Positions 24,755 to 31,757 of a DNA stretch of 64,000 nucleotides are shown piece after piece. Location of the stretch: assembly GCF_000657795.2 (NCBI RefSeq), contig NZ_JHEP02000003.1, positions 248,001 through 312,000 on the forward strand, written 5' to 3'. The translations under genes were made by a program, and so were the position numbers. The notes beneath the pieces were generated by a model. It was not told where the DNA came from and searched no databases. It worked only from the letters and a program-made list of their open reading frames with translations. The stretch's first letter is position 1, and the number at the start of each line of letters is the position of its first letter. This DNA is from Bordetella pseudohinzii (GTDB taxonomy: Bacteria > Pseudomonadota > Gammaproteobacteria > Burkholderiales > Burkholderiaceae_B).

Positions 24755-26305
24755 ATGTCGCAAGGCGATCGTGTACCTGTTCTTATCGCCGGCGGCGGCC
24801 CGGTGGGCCTGATGCTGGCCTTGCTGCTGGCCCGCCAGGGCATCGCCTCGGTGACAGTGGAAGCCGATGCCGGCTATTGCGAAGGCAGCCGTGCCATCTG
24901 CATGTCGCGCCGCTCGCTGGAGATCCTGGCCTGGGGCGGCGTGGACGGCCCGGTGCTGGAAAAAGGCCTGCCCTGGAGCGGCGGACGCAGCTATTACGGC
25001 GATCGCGAGGTCCTGCATTTCGAGATGCCGCATGAGCCCAGCCAGCGCTTCGTGCCCATGGTCAATATCCAGCAGTACTACATCGAGGAATACATCGACC
25101 AGGCCCTGCGCGAGCACGCCGGCCTGGCGCAAGTGCTGTGGAACAGCCGGGTGACCGGCCTGCGCCAGGACGGCGAAGGCGCCACCGTGACGGTGCAGAC
25201 GCCTGAAGGCAGCCGCGAGCTGCGCGCCGGCTGGGTCGTGGCCTGCGATGGCGGACGCAGCACGGTGCGCGAGCTGCTGGGCCTGTCCTTGAAGGGCATG
25301 CAGTACGAAGGGCGCTATGTGATCGTGGACATCCGCCAGAAGAGCCGGCGCGCCACCGAGCGCCTGGCCTGGTTCGATCCGCCGTCCAATCCGGGCTCCA
25401 CGCTGCTCATGCACCGCCAGCCCGATGATGTATGGCGCATCGACTATCAGATCCGCGACGATGAGGATCCGGCCGAGGCGGTCAAGCCGGAGAACGTGCT
25501 GCCGCGGGTGCGCAGCCACCTGGCGATGATAGGCGAGGATGAGCCTTGGGAGCCCTTGTGGATATCCATCTACAACGCCAAGTGCCTGACGCTGGACAAC
25601 TACCGTCATGGGCGGGTGCTGTTCGCGGGCGACGCGGCGCACCTGGTGCCTATTTTCGGCGTGCGGGGCCTGAATTCCGGCCTGGACGACGCGGCCAATC
25701 TGGCCTGGAAGCTGGCCGCGGTGCTGTCGAACCGCGCCGGCGAGGCGCTGCTGGACAGCTACAGCCAGGAGCGCGTGGCCGCCGCGCGCATGAACATCGC
25801 CTACGGCGCCAAGAGCACCGAGTTCATGGCGCCGCCGGACTATGGCTTTGAACTGCTGCGCCAGGCGACGCTGCGCCTGGCCCTGCGCGAGGAAGGCGTG
25901 CGTTCGCTGATCAACCCGCGCCAATCCGAGCCGGTCTTCTATCGCGACAGCGCGCTGAACCTGGCCGATGGCGCGCCGGACGCCGGCGCGCAGGCCGCGC
26001 CAGGCATGCCGGCGCCCGAATGCGAGCTGAGCGAGGGCGGCCGCCGGCGCCACCTGACGGAATGGTTCGGCAAGGATTTCACGGTGTTGGCGATAGGCGA
26101 TGAAGCGCCGGCGCTGGCGTCTTGCCAGGGCGCGCAGCTGCTGCACATCGGGCCGGGGACGGCCGTGAGCGACAGCGGCCAGTTGCGCGAGCGTTATGGC
26201 CAGGCACGGCTTTACCTGATCCGTCCCGACGGCTATGTGTTGGCGCGCTGGAAGGAGATCGACACGCAAGCCCTGCGCCAGGCATTGGCGTCGTTTGGAA
26301 TCTGA
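24755..26305 (+). CDS. FAD-dependent aromatic monooxygenase (PHBH/MhpA type)
   Basis: 516 aa. The FAD-binding fold is clear: LIAGGGPVGLMLALLLARQG at 10-29, the DG motif ACDGGRSTVRELLG near 165, and GRVLFAGDAAHLVPIFGVRG then LNSGLDDAANLAWKLA (GD motif) near 290. The C-terminal third resembles the thioredoxin-like domain of phenol hydroxylase relatives. It should hydroxylate a phenolic substrate with NAD(P)H and oxygen. The substrate is undetermined. The operon continues with a DUF2783 gene, a Bug protein and MarR, and carries two upstream operators, so induction by the aromatic substrate is likely. Confidence 0.9.
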   Translation: MSQGDRVPVLIAGGGPVGLMLALLLARQGIASVTVEADAGYCEGSRAICMSRRSLEILAWGGVDGPVLEKGLPWSGGRSYYGDREVLHFEMPHEPSQRFVPMVNIQQYYIEEYIDQALREHAGLAQVLWNSRVTGLRQDGEGATVTVQTPEGSRELRAGWVVACDGGRSTVRELLGLSLKGMQYEGRYVIVDIRQKSRRATERLAWFDPPSNPGSTLLMHRQPDDVWRIDYQIRDDEDPAEAVKPENVLPRVRSHLAMIGEDEPWEPLWISIYNAKCLTLDNYRHGRVLFAGDAAHLVPIFGVRGLNSGLDDAANLAWKLAAVLSNRAGEALLDSYSQERVAAARMNIAYGAKSTEFMAPPDYGFELLRQATLRLALREEGVRSLINPRQSEPVFYRDSALNLADGAPDAGAQAAPGMPAPECELSEGGRRRHLTEWFGKDFTVLAIGDEAPALASCQGAQLLHIGPGTAVSDSGQLRERYGQARLYLIRPDGYVLARWKEIDTQALRQALASFGI

Positions 26306-26316
26306 GGCACAAGGCC

Positions 26317-26490
26317 ATGACCCATCAAGAACTCGACCAGGTCTATACCGAGCTGGCCCATACCCTGAGCCGCGCGGGCGAAGCGCGCGCGCCGCTGCTG
26401 CTGTCCATGGTCTGTCTGGCCTTGTTGAGCCGGCAGGACGACGCGCCCGCGGCGCTGGAGATCATCCGCCAGGCAGAGCAATCGCTCTGA
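26317..26490 (+). CDS. DUF2783 small protein
   Basis: 57 aa, starting 11 bp after the monooxygenase stop. MTHQELDQVYTELAHTL at the N-terminus, then a hydrophobic helix (LLLSMVCLALLSRQDD) and a short amphipathic tail. DUF2783 proteins are of this size and are found beside flavin monooxygenases, so it may be an accessory or stabilising subunit. The function is not known. Confidence 0.75.
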   Translation: MTHQELDQVYTELAHTLSRAGEARAPLLLSMVCLALLSRQDDAPAALEIIRQAEQSL

Positions 26491-26546
26491 CCCGGCGCCC
26501 CGCAGTATCCACAAAGCAAGAAAACATAAAACCCCGAGGAGACATC

Positions 26547-27521
26547 ATGATGTTGCGAAAAGCGGCGGCGTTTGCGGCCGGCCTGACCCTGTCCATCCTG
26601 GCCGGCGCCGCGAATGCGGCCGGCTATCCCGAGCGCCCCATCGAATGGGTCGTGCCCTATCCGGCCGGCGGCGGCTCGGACATCGTGGCGCGCACGCTGT
26701 CCGAACCCATGGCGCGCGAACTCAAGCAGACCCTGATCATCTCCAACAAGCCGGGCGCGGCCACGGCCATCGGCGCCGACTACGCGGCGCGGGCCAAGGC
26801 GGACGGTTATGTGATGCTGACGGGCGATACCGCCACGCTGGCGGCCAATCCTTCGCTCTATCCCAAGCTGGCCTATCAGCCGCAGCGCGATTTCGACGCC
26901 GTGGGATTGATGACGCGCTTTTCCATGATCCTGGTCGTGCATCCTTCGGTGCCGGTCCAGACCTATGAGCAGTTCGTGGCCTGGGCCAAGACGCAGAAAG
27001 ACGGCGTGCCCTATGCCACGCCGGGCTCGGGCAGCCCGCATCACCTGGCGACCGAGCTGTTGCGCGCCCGCACCGGCCTGAACCTGGTGCATGTGCCCTA
27101 TCGCGGCGCGGCGCCCGCCGTGCAGGATGTGGTGGGCGGCCAGGTGCCCATGATGTTTGTCGACTCGGCCACCGGCATGCAATACATCGCCTCGGGCAAG
27201 CTGCGTCCCATCGCCGTGGCCAGCGACAAGCGTCCGGCCGGCTTCCCGCAGGTGCCCACCCTGATCGAATCGGGCCTGGACGGTTTCGAGGCCTATGCCT
27301 GGCAAGGGCTGGTGGTGCCCAAGGGTACGCCGTCCGATATCGTCGCCACGCTGAACCGGGCGCTGCAAAGCGCGCTGGCGCAGCCCGCGGTGCGCGAGCG
27401 CTTCGCCGCCATGGGGTTGGAGACCCTGCCGGGCACGCCCCAGGCCATGGCGAGCTATGCCGCCGAAGAGCAGGCCAAATGGGCCAAGGTCATCAAGGAG
27501 GCCGGCATCAAGGTGGATTGA
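26547..27521 (+). CDS. Bug-family solute-binding protein
   Basis: 324 aa. Signal peptide LRKAAAFAAGLTLSILAGAANA follows a strong GAGGAGA ribosome site. Core motifs: YPERPIEWVVPYPAGGGSD, NKPGAATAIGADYAA, PYATPGSGSPHHLATELL, VPYRGAAPAVQDVVGGQ and AWQGLVVPKGTPSDIV. Its position between the monooxygenase and MarR genes suggests it binds the aromatic acid or analogue degraded by this operon. No cognate TctAB genes are visible. Confidence 0.9.
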   Translation: MMLRKAAAFAAGLTLSILAGAANAAGYPERPIEWVVPYPAGGGSDIVARTLSEPMARELKQTLIISNKPGAATAIGADYAARAKADGYVMLTGDTATLAANPSLYPKLAYQPQRDFDAVGLMTRFSMILVVHPSVPVQTYEQFVAWAKTQKDGVPYATPGSGSPHHLATELLRARTGLNLVHVPYRGAAPAVQDVVGGQVPMMFVDSATGMQYIASGKLRPIAVASDKRPAGFPQVPTLIESGLDGFEAYAWQGLVVPKGTPSDIVATLNRALQSALAQPAVRERFAAMGLETLPGTPQAMASYAAEEQAKWAKVIKEAGIKVD

Positions 27522-27571
27522 TGGCGGCTGGCTTGTGGCACACTCGCAGCTTCTTATGAGGTACGCAGACC

Positions 27572-28039
27572 ATGTCCAACGATAGCGCCGTCCATGATGA
27601 TCTGCCCGCGCTGGATCGCTTCCTGACCTATCGCATGCATGTCGTCAACAAGATCAGCGATCGCGACAGTGCCCAGGCCTACGCCGAGCAATACCAGCTG
27701 CCCATCGGCGAGGCGCGCTGCCTGGCGGCCATCGGCCGCTTCGCGCCGCTGTCGGTCAACGACCTGGCGCTGGCGGCCAACCTCAACAAAGGGCAGGCCA
27801 GCCGCTGCGCCCAGGCCTTGAGCGATGCCGGCCTCATCCGCAAGGCGGTCAGCCATGTCGATGGGCGCGGCGTGGTGCTCAGCCCCACGGCCAAGGGCCA
27901 GAAGCGCTATCGCCAGCTCATCGAGCTGATCGCGCGGCGCAACGAAGAGATCTTCGGCTGCCTCACCGCGCGCGAACAGGCCGAACTGAGCCGCATGCTG
28001 GACAAGATCATCAGCCACCTGCGTCCCGCGGAGGGCTGA
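27572..28039 (+). CDS. MarR-family transcriptional regulator
   Basis: 155 aa. Winged HTH with YQLPIGEARCLAAIGRFAPLSVNDLALAANLNKGQASRC (recognition helix; written here as LALAANLNKGQASRCAQAL) and the wing VDGRGVVLSPTAKG. Long N- and C-terminal helices form the dimer interface. Last gene of the monooxygenase operon, and likely a repressor of that operon through the twin palindromes at 24689-24734. Its stop is only 2 bp from the convergent heme ATPase stop. Confidence 0.9.
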   Translation: MSNDSAVHDDLPALDRFLTYRMHVVNKISDRDSAQAYAEQYQLPIGEARCLAAIGRFAPLSVNDLALAANLNKGQASRCAQALSDAGLIRKAVSHVDGRGVVLSPTAKGQKRYRQLIELIARRNEEIFGCLTAREQAELSRMLDKIISHLRPAEG

Positions 28040-28041
28040 GT

Positions 28042-28827
28042 TCAGCGCATCAGCACCAGCAGGGCGCCGGCCTCGCGCGGATGCGGCAACACCTCGGCCT
28101 GCACGCCATAGACATGGCGCAGATTCGCCGGCGTCAGGACCTCGGCCGGCGCGCCCTCGGCCACCGCCGCGCCATCGGCCAGCAGCATGATGCGGTCGCA
28201 CCAGCGCGCGGCCAGGTTGACGTCATGCGCGATGACCAGCACGCCCGCGCCCTGCTCGCGCGCCAGCTCGCGGGCCGTGCGCAGCAGGTCGATCTGGTGC
28301 CGGGGATCGAGGTTGGAGATGGGCTCGTCCAGCATCAGGTAGCGCGGCTCGCCGGCGGGCGCGGCCTGGCATTGCGCCAGCACCCGCGCGAATTGCACGC
28401 GCTGCTGCTCGCCGCCCGAGAGTTCCAGATAGCGCCGTTGCGCCAGATGGCTCACGCCGGCCTGGCGCAACGCCTGCTCGCAGAGCTGGCCGACCTGCCC
28501 GGGGCTGAGTTCGGGAAAGGGATAGGCGCCCATGGCGACGACTTCTTCGACGCCGAGATCAAAGGACAGCGAGGGCTTTTGCGGCAGCACGGCGCGCAGC
28601 CGCGCCTGTTGGCCGGGCGCCAGCTGGCGCAGGGGCCGGCCATTGATCTCGACCTGGCCGCTGACGGGCGCCAGCTCGCCGGCCAGGCAGGCCAGCAGGG
28701 TGGACTTGCCGGCGCCGTTGGCGCCCAGCAGGCCCAGCACGGCGCCCGGCGCGAGGGTGAGTGAGACCTGGGTCAGGATGCGCTTGCCGCCGCGCTCCAG
28801 GGTGAGGTGATGGGCTTGGAGTGTCAT
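28042..28827 (-). CDS. bhuV: Heme ABC transporter ATP-binding protein
   Basis: 261 aa from the ATG at 28827. Walker A GANGAGKST near residue 37, Q-loop LPQKPS, signature LSGGEQQRV, Walker B YLMLDEP with ISNLD, and the H-switch IAHD. The C-terminal AEVLTPANLRHVYGV is typical of the HmuV/FepC/BtuD group. It powers heme import by BhuTU from periplasm to cytoplasm. The start overlaps the bhuU stop by one base. Last gene of the bhuRSTUV operon. Confidence 0.95.
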   Translation of the reverse strand: MTLQAHHLTLERGGKRILTQVSLTLAPGAVLGLLGANGAGKSTLLACLAGELAPVSGQVEINGRPLRQLAPGQQARLRAVLPQKPSLSFDLGVEEVVAMGAYPFPELSPGQVGQLCEQALRQAGVSHLAQRRYLELSGGEQQRVQFARVLAQCQAAPAGEPRYLMLDEPISNLDPRHQIDLLRTARELAREQGAGVLVIAHDVNLAARWCDRIMLLADGAAVAEGAPAEVLTPANLRHVYGVQAEVLPHPREAGALLVLMR

Positions 28828-29831
28828 CAGTAGCGGCGTCCGCGGGCCAATAGCCACAAAAAGAAGGGCCCGCCCACCAGCGCGGTCACCAGGCCGATGG
28901 GCAGCTCGGCGGGCACGACCACGATGCGCGCCAGCCAGTCGGCCAGGGCCAGCGCCACCGCGCCGGCGAGGATGCAGGCCGGCAGCAGCCAGCGGTGGTT
29001 GGCGCCCAGCGCCATGCGCACCAGGTGGGGCACGACCAGGCCGACAAAACCGATGCCGCCGGTCGCCGCGACCAGCGGCCCCACCACCAGGGCGGTGACG
29101 ACGATGAGCTTGCGGCGCAGGCGCGACAGCGCAAAGCCCAGGTGCTGGGCTTCGCGCTCGCCCAGCAGCAGGGCGTTGAGGGCGCGCCACTGGCGCATCA
29201 GCCACAGGCACCAGAACAGCGTCCAGGGCGCCAGAAAGGCCAGTATGGGCCAGCGCGCGCCGGCCAGGCTGCCCATGTTCCAGAAGGTGAGGTCGCGCAG
29301 CTGCGCATCGCTGGCGATGAAGGTCAGCAGGCCGATGAGCGCGCCGCAGACCGCATTGATGGCGATGCCCGCCAGCAGCAGGCCGGCCACGCCTTGCACG
29401 CGCCGGCCCAGCGTATAGGCGCAGGCGGTGGCGGCCAGGCTGCCCGCGAAGGCGGCCGAGGCGGTCAGGAAGAAGCCGCCCGCGCCCAGCACGATGGCGG
29501 CCACCGCGCCCAGGGCCCCGCCCAGCGAAATGCCGACCAGGCCGGGTTCGGCCAGCGGATTGCGGAATAGCGCCTGCATGGTCGCGCCGCAGATGGCCAG
29601 GGCCGCGCCGGTCACCAGCGCGAACAGCACGCGCGGCAGGCGGATGTCCCAGATGATGTTGTGCCACAGCGTATCGTCGGGGCCGGCCTGCCCGCCAAGC
29701 AGGCGCGGCAGCGCCGCCAGCGGGATGGACACCGCGCCGCTGGCCGTGGCCAGGCCCAGCACCACGATAAGCGCGAGCGCCAGGCCGCCCAGGATCCAGC
29801 GCGCGCGGACCGGCTCAGTGGGCGGCGTCAT
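28827..29831 (-). CDS. bhuU: Heme ABC transporter permease
   Basis: 334 aa, FecCD-type, with about nine to ten transmembrane helices. Typical segments: RLPRVLFALVTGAALAICGATMQALFRNPLAEPGLVGIS (characteristic core: RNPLAEPGLVGIS), AINAVCGALIGLL, WNMGSLAG and GFVGLVVPHLVRM, the coupling region contacting the ATPase. The start overlaps the bhuT 3' end by 17 bp, indicating coupled translation. Confidence 0.95.
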   Translation of the reverse strand: MTPPTEPVRARWILGGLALALIVVLGLATASGAVSIPLAALPRLLGGQAGPDDTLWHNIIWDIRLPRVLFALVTGAALAICGATMQALFRNPLAEPGLVGISLGGALGAVAAIVLGAGGFFLTASAAFAGSLAATACAYTLGRRVQGVAGLLLAGIAINAVCGALIGLLTFIASDAQLRDLTFWNMGSLAGARWPILAFLAPWTLFWCLWLMRQWRALNALLLGEREAQHLGFALSRLRRKLIVVTALVVGPLVAATGGIGFVGLVVPHLVRMALGANHRWLLPACILAGAVALALADWLARIVVVPAELPIGLVTALVGGPFFLWLLARGRRY

Positions 29832-30648
29832 GCTGGATGCAAGGCTGTTGTTTGAGAAAGCGGATGGCCTGGCCCAGGCGCGGGCCGGTGCCCAGCGCCA
29901 GCAGGTCGTCCATGGCGATGATGCATTGCTGGCGGGCGGCCGGCGTGTTGGCCAGCCCGGGCTGCTGGTAGAGCTTGTCCAGCCCGCCGGAGGCCGCGAC
30001 CGAGGCCGAGGTCACGATGATGGCCTGCGGCGCCAGCGCGCCTATGCCTTCGGCCGACACGGGTTTGTAGCCCTGCTGTCCGGTCATGACATTGTCCAGG
30101 CCGGACAGGCGCAGCAGCAGGTCGGCCGCCGTGCCGCCGCCGGCGGCCTGGGGCGTGCCGGTGCGGTTCATGAGCATCACGGCCCGCTTGCCCGAGGCCG
30201 GCAGGGCCTGGGCCGCCCGCAGGTCCCGCCGCACCTGGGCCAGCAGGCGTTCGCCTTCGGGCCCGGCCTGCAGCGCATCGGCGATCTGGCCGATGCGGGT
30301 TTCGAGAGACTGCAAGGATGGTTCGTCGGAGACGCGCAGCACGGTCACGCCGACGTCGGCCAGGCGCTTGAGCGCATCGGGCGGCCCGGCCTGCTCGGAG
30401 GCCAGCACCAGGTCGGGCTTGAGCGCCAGCACGCCTTCGACCGGGACGCTGCGGTAATAGCCCACGCGGGGCAGCCGGGTGGCGGCGTCGGGATAGATGC
30501 TGGACAGGTCATCGCCCACCAGCATGTCGCCCTTGCCCAGCGCGTAGACGATTTCCGTCACGCTGCCGCCCAGTGTCACGACACGTTCGGCCGCCGCGGC
30601 CGGCAAGGCCAGGCAGGCTGCGAGCGCGGCGCCCAGCAGTCTTTTCAT
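29815..30648 (-). CDS. bhuT: Periplasmic heme-binding protein
   Basis: 277 aa from the ATG at 30648 (GAGGTG upstream). Signal peptide KRLLGAALAACLALPAAAA. The HmuT/ShuT-like class III fold is indicated by RVVTLGGSVTEIVYALG and GVLALKPDLVLASEQAGPP, with a Tyr-containing RVGYYRSVPVEG loop where heme-coordinating Tyr is found in HmuT relatives. Delivers heme to BhuUV. Confidence 0.93.
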   Translation of the reverse strand: MKRLLGAALAACLALPAAAAERVVTLGGSVTEIVYALGKGDMLVGDDLSSIYPDAATRLPRVGYYRSVPVEGVLALKPDLVLASEQAGPPDALKRLADVGVTVLRVSDEPSLQSLETRIGQIADALQAGPEGERLLAQVRRDLRAAQALPASGKRAVMLMNRTGTPQAAGGGTAADLLLRLSGLDNVMTGQQGYKPVSAEGIGALAPQAIIVTSASVAASGGLDKLYQQPGLANTPAARQQCIIAMDDLLALGTGPRLGQAIRFLKQQPCIQHDAAH

Positions 30649-30655
30649 ATGCACC

Positions 30656-31702
30656 TCAAGCGGCCAGGGGTTGTTCGCACAGGCCGAGCATCAGCTGTCT
30701 CCAGGCGGGCAGCTCGGGCTTGCCGGGCTTGCGTTCGCCAAAGAATTGCACGATCAGCTCGCCGTTGGCCGCGTAGAGCTCCAGCGAGGTCACCCAGCCG
30801 TCGGAGGTCGGCCTGTTGACCACCCAGGTCTGGGCGACGGCGTCCGTGTTCAGATGCAGATTAAAGCGCGGATCGAGCACATTGAACCAGGGCCCGGTGC
30901 GGCGCAGCGCATGCACCGGGCCGGTGTGGATCTGGATCATGCCGCGGTTGCCCACGAAGCACATGATGGACAGCCCGCTTTCGGCCGCCTGCCCGAGCAT
31001 GCGCTCGACGGTGTCGGCCGGCACGATCTGGGCCAGGTCGCTGCCGGCGGCGGCCAGCGCCGCCTGGCGCGCCACCTTGAATTTGCGCAGCAGCGGAAAG
31101 AACTCGTGCGTGTCCTTCATGGCCAGCCAGGCCTCGCGCAGGGCCTGCGGATCGGCCACGCGGCGGTCTTCGACGGTCGCGGCGATAGGCTCGGGGACGG
31201 GCCAGGCCGGCGCGCCGGCGAATTTGTCGATCAGGGCCTGCCAGGCCGCCGCGTCGCTGGCTTCGGTGCGGTAGACCTTGTGCACCGCCACGCCCTCGGC
31301 GTCGAAGAATTGCAGGCTGTGGTGGTTGTCCTGCTCGACCGCCCAGACCGAACGCCAGCAGTTGAAGAAGACGCGCAGATCGATGTCCGGGCCAAGCACC
31401 AGGCCTACCGCGCCCTCGGCCTGGATGTCCTCGTAGCGGCCATGGCGCTCGTGCACGCACCATTCGTTGCGGGTCAGCGCCATGACTTCGCCCAGGGTGC
31501 CCAGCTCGCGGAAGACGGTCCGCGGGTCCGCCGCCAGGGCGGTCACCCGGGCGGCGCCACAGCCGGCGGCGATCCACTCGGCCTCGCTCACGCCCAGCGC
31601 CTGGGCCGCGTTGCGGGCGCGCTGCCCGGGCTGGCTGGCGGCATAGGCATCGTGGCGGGCGCGCAGATCGCTGGCGCGCTGCTCAAAAGAAAGATCGGTC
31701 AT
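30656..31702 (-). CDS. bhuS: Hemin-handling/degrading factor of the HemS/HmuS type
   Basis: 348 aa from the ATG at 31702. Two tandem HemS repeats: first half LGTLGEVMALTRNEWCVHERHGRY with FFNCWRSVWAVE, second half FVGNRGMIQIHTGPVHALRR with GPWFNVLDPRFNLHL. Cytoplasmic protein that receives imported heme and releases or traffics it. Encoded between bhuR and bhuT, the usual Bordetella order. Confidence 0.93.
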   Translation of the reverse strand: MTDLSFEQRASDLRARHDAYAASQPGQRARNAAQALGVSEAEWIAAGCGAARVTALAADPRTVFRELGTLGEVMALTRNEWCVHERHGRYEDIQAEGAVGLVLGPDIDLRVFFNCWRSVWAVEQDNHHSLQFFDAEGVAVHKVYRTEASDAAAWQALIDKFAGAPAWPVPEPIAATVEDRRVADPQALREAWLAMKDTHEFFPLLRKFKVARQAALAAAGSDLAQIVPADTVERMLGQAAESGLSIMCFVGNRGMIQIHTGPVHALRRTGPWFNVLDPRFNLHLNTDAVAQTWVVNRPTSDGWVTSLELYAANGELIVQFFGERKPGKPELPAWRQLMLGLCEQPLAA

Positions 31703-31757
31703 GCGGTTTCTCCTAGGTCCGGCGGGCGGGTCCCGATCCCGCCCGCGCAAGGGGGGA

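Noticed and set aside
28386-28400. A 15-base copy of the enhancer repeat arm (GCGCGAATTGCACGC)
   Set aside because: It lies inside bhuV coding for the conserved region after the ABC signature and has no inverted partner, so it is probably coincidental.
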